Shown: piece by piece, positions 38,940-51,925 of the stretch | Layout of the letters: every line of letters begins with the position of its first letter | How positions within the stretch are numbered: the stretch's first letter is position 1 | NCBI RefSeq assembly: GCF_003590095.1 | Contig: NC_039495.1 | Span: 310,001 to 374,000 of the forward strand | DNA length: 64,000 nucleotides | Direction of reading: 5' to 3' | From: Trichoplusia ni | Taxonomy: Eukaryota; Arthropoda; Insecta; Lepidoptera; Noctuidae | The notes under the pieces: generated by a model | What the model saw: only the letters and a program-made list of their open reading frames with translations | Databases searched by the model: none | What the model was told of the DNA's origin: nothing | Position numbers and translations under genes: made by a program

Positions 38940-39149
38940 CATATTAGTACGCAACAGTTGTAAAAAGTATTGATTGAGAAGCAGTTTCTAACTATTGTAG
39001 TATTGTTTAATTGATTTGTTATTATTCTGTTTCCAGAATCGATGTTTTTGAGTTAAGAGTTTCCCTTTACTGTGTTACAAATGGTTCGTAACTTGTGTGT
39101 ATTATACCATACAGTATTTTTATGTTTAAATTCACAGGTTAATATTATT

Positions 39150-39322
39150 ACTCCTTGTGTCGCGGAGGGTTTCAAAAATAATAGAGCTACATGCACAAGA
39201 CGCCCAGATCCAGAACAGGCATTCCTAGATCGCACAAATGCTTGTCCGACGCGGGGATCCAACCAAAGAAACGTCGCGCTCAGTTTGTTTGGCATGGTGA
39301 CCTCAACCACTCGGCTCTCCAT
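39150..39322 (-). mobile_element. tRNA-derived SINE, reverse
   Basis: Reverse tail ctccttgtgtcgcggagggt, middle acaggcattcctagatcgca, reverse box B cgcggggatccaacc and reverse box A tcaaccactcggctctcc. Three overlapping short open frames here are by-products of this SINE. Confidence 0.6.
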
Positions 39323-40784
39323 GCAGTCTTTTCAAATGATTACACGGAGATATATGTAATGCCTTTTCTGAGAACATTAATCTAAAATGAGATGGAGCAT
39401 TTATAAGGAGCTGATCTCTTTAGAAAAACAGACATGGCCGGCCCAAGGTAGCAGTTACTTTATTACTAGCAAAACTGATCAAAAATAATTAAATGCCTTA
39501 CACAATATACAAACGCCAAACAACAAATATAGCAATAGTAAACGTTGAAATTCAATTCATAAAAATTCAATAAACCGTATTTTAACGTAATTCACAAGGT
39601 TAGGTTCACATCCGAAATTAGTAATGCGCTTTCTAATTGGGCAAAGTGATTTTGGAGGATATGAAAAACATAATATAGTGTCTTTAATGATTTCAAGTAA
39701 GTAAGGCTATAAAAATGTTTGAAATATGTGTAATAAATTTAAAGTTTTAATTTATTATAGACTTAAATTGCTTTTGTAAAAGACTTCTTTTTCCAAGTTA
39801 GATTCTGATTCATACCAGTCACAGGGACTAACTGACTATTTAAGCTCAATACATTTTACAAATGCTGTCCTTCGTCAAATGATTACTAACATTGCTGTCC
39901 TTTTATGAAATTGATAAAAGGAAGGCGATATCAACAACAACGGATTCTAACTCATTTTTCATCTCGTTCCCAAAATTTTGCCAACCAAACCGACCATATA
40001 ACAACTCAGTTCACCGAAAACAAAAACGACGGATGTTGAATAGCGACCTCCTTTCAAAATACCTAATTAGTAACAGATACGGTGATTCCCCAGTTAACCA
40101 TATTAAACTGACATAACATGGAGTTTTTATGATTTCATATTATTTATTATTATCGGCAGGATGCGTAGGAGTCGAAATACGGATCTGCGCGTGACAAAAC
40201 AATTATAACGAGGTCAATGATTATGATATTTCGTAGTTTTGAGTAGATTATGACAAATGTATTTAATATGGATTGGATAAGTACCTGTTGAACAGAATAG
40301 ACGTAACCATTTTCTCAAAAAAATTACCGTGGCAAATCCTCGTAAAATTATAAGTATGAAGACAGTTTAAAGATGTTTAGTAAAGGAGTATATTCTCGTA
40401 CAAGGTTTACAGGTAAAAAAGGGTGCTTTTATGTAAAAACTCACGAAAATTATGGTAAGACTGGATGTTACTTCAGTTGAGTGTCTAGCTTTACTTTCAG
40501 GTATAACTCGTTTTGATTGTTAAATTAATAACACTTTAAAAAATAAACTTTATTTTGACAACAGAAACTCAGATACTACAATTATTCTTACTTTACGTTT
40601 TTCATACAAAAAAACGTCAGTAGGAAAATTTAAATATGGGTCTAACATTATTTCATTTCTGTCTATCGACATTAAGCTCTATTCATCAGTTTGACAGGTA
40701 CATGAAAACTAACAAATGAAAAACAGGTATCGTAACGAGTTTTTCAGGCAATCCACTAGAACATAACGATAGAATCTGTACAGA

Positions 40785-40895
40785 AGGAACAAGCCGATTA
40801 GTAACGCTGGCTGCGCGGGCGCCGCGTGAATGTACTGACATTGGCGAAACGCAAGGCTCGCTTGTGTAACCCCGGCCTTATTGGGGTTCCTCACT
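40785..40895. other. GC-rich patch of unknown nature
   Basis: cgctggctgcgcgggcgccg and aacgcaaggctcgcttgtgt, then ccccggccttattggggtt (a short internal hairpin). It lies in the large intron. It does not join coding exons in phase; a transposon fragment is likely. Confidence 0.3.
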
Positions 40896-41412
40896 TCAAT
40901 GAATCATTGTCTATTTTATCACAGTGTTTGGTTCTGTATTGGGTAAGCCCGCCTAATGTGTGAATTATTGTTATAGATGTATTTATAAGTCAGGAGCTAA
41001 GCTAATAACCGATGGATTATGAATCAGTGAAACCTAAACTTACTCGAACGAGTCCAAAATAGGTTATAACTTTTCCTACTTTGTAAATTAATGAAATAAT
41101 TACAATAACAAACGAATTACTGTTTTGCAGGTTGCAGGCTATAATGTTGCTAGCAAAATGAATTCTTGCAAAATATGGCAAATATAAAACTTCGTTGAGA
41201 AAATACATAGCATCCTCTACGGAAAGAAGCGTAATATATAGCTACTTAAATATAACTTAACGCCTATTAGATAATGCAGCAGTTAATTGGATTAATTACA
41301 AACTAACTAACAAGCATCGTTAGATTGTAAGATATAATTTTAAGAGTTATCGGCGTTTTCCGTTCGTTAACTAGGCGTCTACCACGAAATCGTAAAGAAA
41401 GACTGTTGTAGG

Positions 41413-41670
41413 TGTGGGAGAGAGATGAAGCTCTACACCGTTTATAGACGCAAGACGGCGCTGTCTTGCTTCTACGACGTCAATGACTTCCTACGCTCGG
41501 TGGATGAAGAAACGCTATTTTTGTTGAACGCCGATTGAGGTGTACTCAGTAAGAGTCTTATACTGCCGACTTCCTCGCCCAAGGAGGGTGTGAAGGAGAT
41601 TCCCTCAAAGAAATTGGGTTTTCATAGGGATTCACTAGACGCAGTCTGCGTCCATAAGAATTTCCAAAAA
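41413..41670 (+). repeat. Interspersed repeat, 'gggagagagatgacgctctac' family, copy 2 (longest)
   Basis: Starts tgtgggagagagatgaagct and ctacaccgtttatagacgc; extends to the ttcctcgcccaaggagggtg part shared with 37541. This copy links the two motifs into one family about 260 bp long. Confidence 0.4.
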
Positions 41671-44085
41671 GAAATGGGTGTATATGAGGATTTCTGCCTT
41701 ACTTGGTTAGAACATTATTCCGTTTCAGTTTATATAACATCTTAAGTAACCTATTAGCCTATTACCTTATCTAGACAGTCGTTAACTCTAAATTGATTAT
41801 AGTGTTTAAAACGGCTTTTCTCATGCCTTTCTATCGATTTCCAAATTGAATGTTATTACGACGGGTCAACGGTAGTGAACGCAGATCTTGTTACTTAATT
41901 TATTTTGATTCGTAATTGACTTATGGTTATTACGATTTTGCAGTCTGAATTTAAACTCCTTGCTGTATTCAGTTTCGAATGTACCGTTTATGTTATTACT
42001 TAGAGTTTATTTTATGTGGTCGGGATAAAAAATATCAATTTTGAAAACCTTTTTTGGGACTATAATATCTTAAGATTTTTTTTTGATTGTTTACGAAACT
42101 GGAGAAGGTTTTTAACTCTCTTATGTGCTTTTGAATACATTTCTACAAGAACTAGATTTTGAAAAAAAAATTACAGTAACTTTTACACCAGTATTACCAA
42201 CATTGACTAGAACCGTTTAAACAATAGCTGCAGTTATTCGTTCGTTACGAAATTTTAATTGTTTTAGTAATTTAAGCTTGGGTCAAGGTTTCGGACTGAT
42301 TTCTCGATAAACATTATAATTAGGCGTTAAGTATGTTAATATAAACTGACCTTTTGAAACAAGGCGCACTTATCTTCATAAAAATGCGTTTTAGATTGTT
42401 TTTTAATTGAATTGAGGAGAATATTATTAATGGAGTTGCAAAATCAACTAATATTGTAAAGAATTTAAAGACTTTCTTTTAGTTTTTTCTTCGAGTATTT
42501 ATTAGGCTTAGAAAAAATCCCTTACGGTACCCAGTTAAAAAAAATCTACTTTGATATTGGGCCGCCATTTGCAAATAAACATCTTAAGCTCCGAATTGAA
42601 TACAGTCAAATATTTGAAAATTACATACCTATAATTTTATTTGATATTTGAAGAATGTTTGTACAAAAAGGCTTTGTTTCAAAACCTAACAATACAAAAG
42701 CACATCCGACAACCCATTAATGGAATAACGGGAAAACATTTAAAAACAACTCAATAGTAATAAAAAATTAAAAACAATACACACAGTTATTCATTTAAAA
42801 GTCATGTTTCACTATTCATAGGGAGTATTGTGATAACGCATAATCCCACGTTTTTGCCGGTCGGTTAACAGTTATTCATGGGCAACTGTCAAGTTTAGCA
42901 GTTATAACACTAGAAATTGTGTACGGCTGTGTTAAGGTGTATTGATTACTATAGGGTTTATAAATGAATGGTATAAAATCAATATACATATACACCGCTG
43001 TTGTTTGTAAATTCGTACTCTTTTAAGGTGACGTATACAATTTTATGTGATGTTTAACCAAAGCTGGAACTGTATTTAAGTGTGGGCAATAGGCATTAAT
43101 TGTAAGATTCATCTTGCTTCATATTTTTTTATCTATGATTACTTTTGTGACAGCAATCGATAAAAAAACCAAATGACAATTCCTTTTTTCAAACCTGACT
43201 ATCGTTGTTTTTTAATTGTTTTTAATTAATTCGCGGTCTAGCGCCTTTACTGTTTCATCATCTCCATTCTTTGCAGCTGTTACCTATTTTATAACAAGCT
43301 TCTGTTACGACCACAGATAAGATATTTATTACATAAACTAATAATCTGTTATTGAATATAACATGTTACTTTGACTGTGGGAATCAAATCTCCGTCAATC
43401 AGATCAACATTTATAGTAAAGTTCAACTTTCTCTGTAAAGGATATAGAAAATGTTTAGTTATCCGGGATACGGCAGTTTAATTGGCTTGTTTGAGATAGC
43501 GTATTTATTGCAGAGCATTCTGTGTACACGAGTAGCTATATAACTAGTTCTATAGCAACTGAATGCTTGAGGGCCTAATTCGCATTAGAAAAAAAAAAAC
43601 GAATCGAAAACCTCAGATATATGGGTATGAAGTTCCTTTTTGAAAAGTGACGTGCTTTGACTTGTCAGTTTAGCGTCTGACGTTTGCTCCGGAGGATAAG
43701 AGTCGAAGGGGTCAGTGAAGGTGAGTGGACTAAGCAACTGTTTCGTGAAGAATTTTGGTGAAATCGTCATAAGACCTCAGATAAATGCTTTCGTTTGTAT
43801 TGGTATTGCTCAAGTAAGTTGTAAATGTATGTTTTTTTGTTCTGAGCAAGTTTTTGTGTCTAAAATTATGTCTAGCCGAAAAGCACCCAATCAGATATTC
43901 ACGAATTTTCGGTATTTAAATGTCTTTGCAAATATTTTAATCAATTCATTTTTAATTACTACTTCCCTATACACACGAAAATAAGTATTAACTTACCTTG
44001 AATTGACAAAATAAGCTGACAATAAATTCGTTTACGAAAGTAATGAAAATTTTATCGTTAACAAAAGAAAACTAATAGAAACATA

Positions 44086-45085
44086 NNNNNNNNNNNNNNN
44101 NNNNNNNNNNNNNNNNNNNNNNNNNNNNNNNNNNNNNNNNNNNNNNNNNNNNNNNNNNNNNNNNNNNNNNNNNNNNNNNNNNNNNNNNNNNNNNNNNNNN
44201 NNNNNNNNNNNNNNNNNNNNNNNNNNNNNNNNNNNNNNNNNNNNNNNNNNNNNNNNNNNNNNNNNNNNNNNNNNNNNNNNNNNNNNNNNNNNNNNNNNNN
44301 NNNNNNNNNNNNNNNNNNNNNNNNNNNNNNNNNNNNNNNNNNNNNNNNNNNNNNNNNNNNNNNNNNNNNNNNNNNNNNNNNNNNNNNNNNNNNNNNNNNN
44401 NNNNNNNNNNNNNNNNNNNNNNNNNNNNNNNNNNNNNNNNNNNNNNNNNNNNNNNNNNNNNNNNNNNNNNNNNNNNNNNNNNNNNNNNNNNNNNNNNNNN
44501 NNNNNNNNNNNNNNNNNNNNNNNNNNNNNNNNNNNNNNNNNNNNNNNNNNNNNNNNNNNNNNNNNNNNNNNNNNNNNNNNNNNNNNNNNNNNNNNNNNNN
44601 NNNNNNNNNNNNNNNNNNNNNNNNNNNNNNNNNNNNNNNNNNNNNNNNNNNNNNNNNNNNNNNNNNNNNNNNNNNNNNNNNNNNNNNNNNNNNNNNNNNN
44701 NNNNNNNNNNNNNNNNNNNNNNNNNNNNNNNNNNNNNNNNNNNNNNNNNNNNNNNNNNNNNNNNNNNNNNNNNNNNNNNNNNNNNNNNNNNNNNNNNNNN
44801 NNNNNNNNNNNNNNNNNNNNNNNNNNNNNNNNNNNNNNNNNNNNNNNNNNNNNNNNNNNNNNNNNNNNNNNNNNNNNNNNNNNNNNNNNNNNNNNNNNNN
44901 NNNNNNNNNNNNNNNNNNNNNNNNNNNNNNNNNNNNNNNNNNNNNNNNNNNNNNNNNNNNNNNNNNNNNNNNNNNNNNNNNNNNNNNNNNNNNNNNNNNN
45001 NNNNNNNNNNNNNNNNNNNNNNNNNNNNNNNNNNNNNNNNNNNNNNNNNNNNNNNNNNNNNNNNNNNNNNNNNNNNNNNNNNNNN
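44086..45085. other. Assembly gap, exactly 1000 N
   Basis: Placeholder gap inside the large intron. The 364-codon frame running through it is an artefact of translating N. True size and content unknown. Confidence 0.99.
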
Positions 45086-46910
45086 TTCTTGTACTTAAAT
45101 AACTAAGCACACTTTTTAAAAGTAAACCACAGATTAAAGAGTCACTCAACAAATTACCAATTCAAATTCACTTTCAGTAACTAAGGAATGAGAAAAAAAA
45201 AACATGTATTTTTCGCGGGAATATTTTTGCGACCACTTTTTTTAGGCAAAGGAATCAGTGCTGCCCGCCAGAAAGATTCAAAACCACTGGAAGTATTATT
45301 GTATCTACGTATAGTTGCTCTGTGAAGAGAATTTTGGAAAGTAGAGGCAGCAAGCGAAACGGTACTGAGCGTCGAAATTAATGTATCTCTGCGAGCCGCG
45401 TGCACAGTGGCGAATCACCGTGTAATGCCTGTATTTTACTATAATTTGATTCGATTTTCAAACGAATTTAAAAAGGAGTAGTTGTCAATTCAAGGATATT
45501 TTTCGGACCGGAGGAACCGATTCTATAGTTTCCTTTTTTTTTTTAATTCATTGATTTTGGCTCAGTCGTTTCTAAGTCGGTTGAAAAAAAATCTTCAATC
45601 TTAGATACTCAGACTTTTAATGCAGTTACGTACACTATATTTTATCGATAACATATTTCGATTACGGGCCTATAGTGTGTAAATGAAGCTTTTAATAGAA
45701 ATCGATTTGCATTGAGTCTAGAATATAATTCGAGCATTCGAGAAGTCTAATATAAAGTGGCCATAAATTTTAAATATTTTACTTCCTTATCTATAATTTA
45801 TAATGATGGAAAAGTTTCTAGTAAATTGAAGGTCTCTAGAGAGTTTTGATGGAACATTAATGCGCACTTGAGGTAATGTTATGCATCTCGCCTTGTGATC
45901 TGATGCCCACTGGCCCACAATCTTAGTACATAATATTGTACCTTATTTAAAGGGTAGTAAAGTTCAATTTCTCAGTGGAGATTGGTGGGCGTTTTTGAGG
46001 TTAAGATATGGGCTTAAAACGAGGCTATTGGAACAATACACATTAAGTTACATTAAAAGTACGGAATTAGATTCTGACGTGTGTATTTTTAAAGAATTTG
46101 AAGTAGAGCAATTTAGTGTCTGTACCAAAATATATATCAATTTAAAATAATTTTCTAGGTATGGAATTTCATCATCATCGTCATGTAGAGCCTATAACTC
46201 TCAACTAGGTATAGAATTCCCTATGAGTATGTCAATCATTCTTGTATTGTCATTCGCATCCATTTAACTGCTGCAATCTTATCGATGTCATTGCTATATA
46301 GGAATTTCATTTAATAATCCATGAGTTATAAGCGAAAGAGATGATAGATATATCGGCCGATATAGGAACAAAAAATTTAGCCCAAAAATAGCTTCAAAAA
46401 TCTTATACGTTAACTTAGTAAAAATACGTGACGACTCGTGTAGACCGCTCTTAACGTGCCAACCAGTCGTAAACAAGCAGTTAGTCTGAAATATTTGAAG
46501 ATGATAGCAATGCGTGGCCATTTTACGTCCGACCGGCGATCAGTCAAGAATGCTGCGATTATCAGCCTTTACATGATGATTGATAGTTTTTCAGCCGTCC
46601 GCTAATAAATTGCTATCGTTTAAGTGCTTCTACATTAATTCTGCGTAAATTGGTTGATGAGGTGGTTATGATCATTAAAATTCTATTCGATCCGTCAATA
46701 GCGAAGAAAATGAGCTATGATGACAATATTACACGGTATTGAAGAAGATCGTGAGGAAACTAAGATCCGAAACTATGCTTACTAAAATCTCTAGATATTT
46801 GAACCAGTGTGGTGATAGATGCTGGTTAATTTCCTATGTGCGAAAAAGCCATTGCCTAGAATATGAACGGGGTGCCTTTTACCACTTCTTAAAGTAAAGC
46901 GTGTAGATAT

Positions 46911-46956
46911 TGAAGGGAGACAGCTGACAGAGACATGTCATCTCTCTTCCACCGCT
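46911..46956 (-). repeat. Interspersed repeat, same family, reverse copy
   Basis: Reverse strand reads gcggtggaagagagatgaca then tgtctctgtcagctgtctcc, a diverged version of the copy at 41413. Confidence 0.3.
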
Positions 46957-47780
46957 GAACCAGATTACCCCAAAGGTGGTAAATACAAGTGGCGATTTTT
47001 CGTGAGAGCGTTTACAAATACGGAATCTCAAAGCAAAACACTCTATCTCGGAAACAAGTGAAACAATATCCGCGCATCGCACTAAATATTTGTCGCATGT
47101 GAAAAGGAATTGGATCTAACTGATTCATGTGCCTATTTATTTGAATAAATACCACATTGCAGTTTTCAAGATTTTCTCAGTTCTTTACTTATATTGAAAT
47201 TTTGGTTTTTCAAAAGTTTTTGGAAGATTTTTAATATTTCAATTCCATGTTGAGAATAAAATAAGTATTGCTGATAGAAAGGAGAATAAAATATATTTGT
47301 CATAAGGCAAGGATATTCAAAACAAATTAAAATAATTGTAATTGTAATTCGTATCTCTTCTTTGGAGCAGAACATATGTAATTTGGGTAATTCCAATTTA
47401 TTATTGTTGTTGCTGACGTAAAATGAAGCAGTCCTCTTGCGTAACTTGTGCTTTTATTACGATCAAGACAATAAAAAAGATTATGCCATTTTAATCACGG
47501 TGAAAACGAAAGTTAAACTGCATTTTAATTTGTAAGTCGATCGTATTCGGTTCAAGTCACATAAACTAAGATAACTACCAAATACCCGTTAAGAAGTTAT
47601 TGCTATAAAACTTTTAGCAACACACAAAGTTCATGTGAATATTTTGTTGAAAGCTTGTTACAATGGTTTCAAGTGTTTTAACTAGATGGCGCTAGCGTCT
47701 TCGCACTACGTTACACTTTAATGATACATAGTGTTTTGTTTTTACGTTTATTCTAGACAAGGAAAAAAGGAAAAATGGGT

Positions 47781-47907
47781 AAAATGGATACACATGGTGG
47801 TTTCTTAGGTTTACGCGAATATTAGACATTGAAATGAAACTACTTTTCTAAAATTAAACCGCGATAAAATCCGTAAAAGTAGTTTCATTTCAATGGATAC
47901 ACATGGT
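47781..47907. mobile_element. Shortened inverted-repeat element with 16-bp flanking direct repeats
   Basis: 47828-47894 reads ttgaaatgaaactactttt, then directly the full right arm of the 20218 element (ctaaaattaaaccgcgataa onward). The word aatggatacacatggt occurs at 47783-47798 and again at 47892-47907, bracketing the segment, which could be a target duplication or a local duplication. Confidence 0.5.
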
Positions 47908-48822
47908 TAAAAATATTTTAAAAACTTTAGTAAATTTATTATAAACGGTATTAACTTGTGTTCTGAACCTTATTCTCAAACGTAGCTCTTTTCTCAGTAC
48001 TCAAGGATTGCTAAGACTTTTTGTTCAGGATTACTTTAATCGAACATAATTATATCTCGCATTTCAAAAATAAATAATTATTTAGACAAATCGTACAATG
48101 TTTTAATTATGCTTGTATTGTTTTATAATGATCAAGAGGATAAACAAATAGCAATTACTAGCTATGTGGTTTGAAGCAACTTTTCGGCAGGCCCATATTT
48201 GATTAACATAGCCGTATCTAATTAATATTTTGAATGCCCAGATAACGTATATTACATTATGCATAATTAATTCGTTTCCGCGACAGTGAAGGTATTTCCA
48301 CTGTTTTTTTTTTCCACAACTTCGGATACACTGCTTAAGAATTACAGACAGTATGGTTAACACAATTCTGTCTGTAATGTCATTCTTCTTTGTGAAGTGA
48401 ATATCAGTCAAGTGCGAGTCAGACTAGCGTAGAAGGTTCCGTAAAAACGAAAACAAAAAACTTAAACTGTATTTTTTGTAATTGTTGTTATAGCGATAAT
48501 CGAAATACATCATCTGTAAAAATGTTAATCACTTAATGTAAAATTGGAATACAAAACAAAATAATTAAGTATATCTAGACATATACCCCCGGTGACGAAA
48601 TATACATCATTAATAATTTCCTACTGTCACAGAAATAAAGTTTAAAAACCCATAAAATTATGTAAGTATTGGTATCTATATTAACACAACCAGTTTTCCA
48701 ATTCTGTTCAAATTCTGCGAATTCTTTACTGAGGAATTTATTTTGTGCCTTTATTAAAGAATTTATGAACAAAATGTTAATAAAGGGGCTTGTTTTTGTC
48801 GTTTCAAAGTAACACTTTTTAA

Positions 48823-48876
48823 TTGTGGAAGGGAGATAGAACGCTACACGGTGCAGAGCGGCTTCTCCCTTCTACA
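48823..48876 (+). repeat. Interspersed repeat, 'gggagagagatgacgctctac' family, copy 3
   Basis: tgtggaagggagatagaacg then ctacacggtgcagagcggct, followed by tctcccttctac. Diverged. Confidence 0.35.
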
Positions 48877-50060
48877 GTTTCCACATTATGAAGGAATGGT
48901 GATAGGATCCTGACCTTGGGTTTTGTAGTCAATGAACATAATAATACGTGATAGTATACCGGTTTCTGAATCAGATTCATTGTCATAAATTTATCGGCAA
49001 TGTGTATAAAGTTCCAAGTCTCCGTAAAAAGGTTATATATTTTGTAGAGTAGATCACAAAATCTCATAAGTTATAAATACTGGGTCAAATTCAAATTTGG
49101 AAGTTATTCAATATTGTAATATGTGACATCTTGTTATTATGCAACCGATGTTGAAGTTTGAGTATCAATATGGGTTTTTATATTGCGAAGAATTAATAAA
49201 AAGATACAGAACTAGGTAGAGAACATTCGGCCATTGAGACGTTTTCAAATATGGATTAATTAAAGATACATAAGTAACTATTTATTAGAGAGAATATACT
49301 GTTTACATTCGGTGCCACTCTTGTTTTAAAAGACTAGTCACTGAGCATGACCTTCGCATTGGTACTTTTTCTTAGAACCATTGTCTGAACTTCAACAAAA
49401 ACGATGTCCACAATTTTTTGGAAGCCAGTTACGAAATGTCTAGTCCAGCTATCACAAAATTTAGGCATACATTTTCCTTAAACCAACAGAATGAACTATT
49501 TCATTTGTCTATGAGAGTCATTTGGAAGCACTAGGGCAGACAGACAGACAGAAAGCTGTCAATACTACGACAATATAATATATCTTGCTTCCTACATCCC
49601 ACCCACATCGCATACTGAGCCCATGAGTCAATTCCATTAAATAGGCTATTTTTACTTACAATTTACATATTTTGAATATACAGCCTCACAAAATTATGCA
49701 TTACGATTTAAATGAATGCTCATGTTTAATATACTTGCTTTTGCATACGGGTCCGCGTTCTTTAATGTCGATTACTGCCGCAAAAACTAGTATTTCCTTT
49801 CTTGAAATGTATGTACAGGCGGACTGAAAATTTTTAATAGTTTGTTTAGATGGTAGTAGTAGTAAAGTGGAGACGTTTAACAGAGAGAGTTTTTATTTTT
49901 ATAGAAAGGAACAATATTTATATAAATAATATGATTGGTTTTTTGGTTTGGTTTGAATTCAGTCTCAATTTGTAACCAATTTTTATTCAACTTCTGTAAC
50001 TGAATTTCTGGGTTATCGTTTTGTAGAAAGTCTCGACCATTTAAACTTGAAACTTACAAA

Positions 50061-50344
50061 TCTATATCTATACTAATATATAAAGCTGAAGAGTTTATTT
50101 GTTTGTTTGAACGCGCTAATCACAGGAACTACTGGTCCAAATTGAAAAAATATTTTTTTGTTAAATAGACCATTCATCGAGGAAGGCATTAGGCTATAAA
50201 CCATCACGCTGCGACTAATAGGAGCGAAGATACAATGGAAAATGTGAAAAAAACACAGGGCAGGTATAAATCATAACTTATATCTTCTACCCACGGGGAC
50301 GACAGCTAAGCAGCCAAGCTAAGCAAGTCGCGGGCACCAGCTAG
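50061..50344 (+). mobile_element. Helitron-like non-autonomous element, copy 4, hairpin interrupted
   Basis: Intact termini (TCTATATCTATACTAATATA ... CCAGCTAG, flanked A/T). Compared with the other copies, a 23-bp insert at 50303-50325 sits inside the 3' terminal hairpin, between ggggacga and agtcgcggg. The insert itself is two agctaagca words around gcca. Confidence 0.75.
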
Positions 50345-51572
50345 TGTACATATATATCGATTAAATTGAATATTTTAAGGTTATTTTAAATTACTACTCC
50401 TTTAGGCTCTCTCCTTGCAAAACGTAATTATGTAAATAATAAAATAATGATTCTGAATGTTCCTAAAATATATTATATCATTAATGCAATTAAATTGCGA
50501 ATGCACTGTTTTTATTAACCTTTTTGTGATGAAGTAATACTAGCTTAAAAATAAAGTTTTTGTCTATGCATCGCGTGTTGCCAGACTAATTATTATTGTG
50601 AAAAGTGAAGACATACATATTAATGTTATTTTTTATTCAGTCTAGTCAGATAAGACATATTATACTTTTTGCTTGCCAATCTTTTTAGAGGAGAATTTTC
50701 GCGTTCCACATTGTAGCTTAAGATTAATTTTGTTAATTATATTGTTTTATATAATGCTAATTATAATTCATGACTGTAATATTGTGAAAGGCTATTGATA
50801 TTACTCTTACACTAAACTCTTTTCTCTTTATTTTTAACTGTTATTTTAAGTTTTACCAAGTGTCATTTCGTCCCTTTTTTGTCCATGGCTAAGAACAACT
50901 TTTACGCGTCAGACTGAAAAACGGAAAACAGCCATTGTGTTCAGATTAAGAGTTACCTGAAGTTCTTCTTGGACGATTTTGAGAAAATCGAAATAAAATT
51001 AAGTAAAACTATACGTCGTTCAAAGTGAAGATTAGCTTAGGTACTTACAATACTCAGACAATATCATTTTTTTACCTATATTAAAACTATAAACTTAAAC
51101 AAGATAGTGACGTAATTTTAAAATTCGAAACCAAAACTAAATACTGGCAGTTTACAACCTTATCGATCAGATGCCGAATATGAGTCAGAGTTTAAGACCA
51201 AACCCAGTTTCCATATTTGAAATGTAGACGTAAAACATTAAGCCGGCTAATTAGACTGAAATTAGAATTTCTATTTTAAACTTTAGTTGTCAAGGGCAGG
51301 ACCCATGTTTGTTTGTTTTTGCACTCACTTTTTTAGGCACTCAATATGTTTTGTAGGTATAGGCAATGGAAATAAGATGGGGTTAATGTTACTTATGCTG
51401 TGATAAGTTAGAAGTTTAATGTTCTTGTTGACCTAGCTCAGCGATCTATCCAAGGATAGAGCGCATTACTAGTTATTAAACTAAGAACATCATATGAATA
51501 TTAAGTAGCTCCAACGATCTAGACTACTATTACATACAATACACCCAACTTAACATCTAACTTAAAATGTAC

Positions 51573-51790
51573 CGGCAAAAAACTCTCAAAACTCAACCGA
51601 ACAGAAAACATAACAACACAAAACCGTTAAAGAACACATTTTCAAAAACGGAACACAATTAAAATTTAAAACACGAAGCACTTTGCACACACTTTTAAAT
51701 TCCAATTCCAATTTCAAATTCGAATTCAAAATTTCGATTTTCGCTAGAACGCCGGGCGTAGTCGCGCGCGCGATACCGACTGATTCATCC
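51573..51790 (-). promoter_or_regulatory. Candidate alternative promoter and first exon of CRACD-like gene
   Basis: On the minus strand an arthropod initiator TCAGTC (51778-51783) lies at the edge of a GC-rich block and is followed by sequence typical of insect 5' leaders (aaaagtgtgtgcaaagtgc, then gtgttttaaattttaattg). A partial DPE-like CGGCGT sits at about +28. An ATG at 51609-51611 opens 13 codons (MFSVRLSFESFLP) to a weak donor CCG|GTACAT at 51573, phase 0, which could splice to exon 4. GAGA-type repeats lie just upstream (51860-51875). This is inference; the donor is poor and the Met could be bypassed. Confidence 0.33.
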
Positions 51791-51925
51791 CATTCGATTG
51801 GCGAAAAAAAAAAGTGGTATTAGGACCGGCTCACACGCGCCGCGAGCGAACTGCAACTGTGGCAGTGCGCGAGAGAGCATAACACATCTGAGCAACGGAA
51901 CTCGATCTTGTATAGGATTTCGCGT
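51790..51925. promoter_or_regulatory. GC-rich block upstream of candidate internal promoter
   Basis: CpG-rich stretch (cgcgccgcgagcgaactgc, gtgcgcgagagagc) in otherwise AT-rich intron. Looks like promoter or enhancer DNA adjoining the initiator on the minus strand. No coding frame joins it to neighbouring exons. Confidence 0.35.

Noticed and set aside
44058..45152. 364-codon minus-strand frame
   Set aside because: It runs through a 1000-N gap; the real sequence at its ends has no coding character.
45181..45405. 74-codon minus-strand frame beside the gap
   Set aside because: Looked at as a possible transposon coding fragment; no motif recognised and the neighbouring sequence is missing.
51424..51490. 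tRNA-like stretch (gacctagctcagcgatctat) with a small hairpin
   Set aside because: No acceptor stem, anticodon arm or T arm can be drawn; probably a decayed element.
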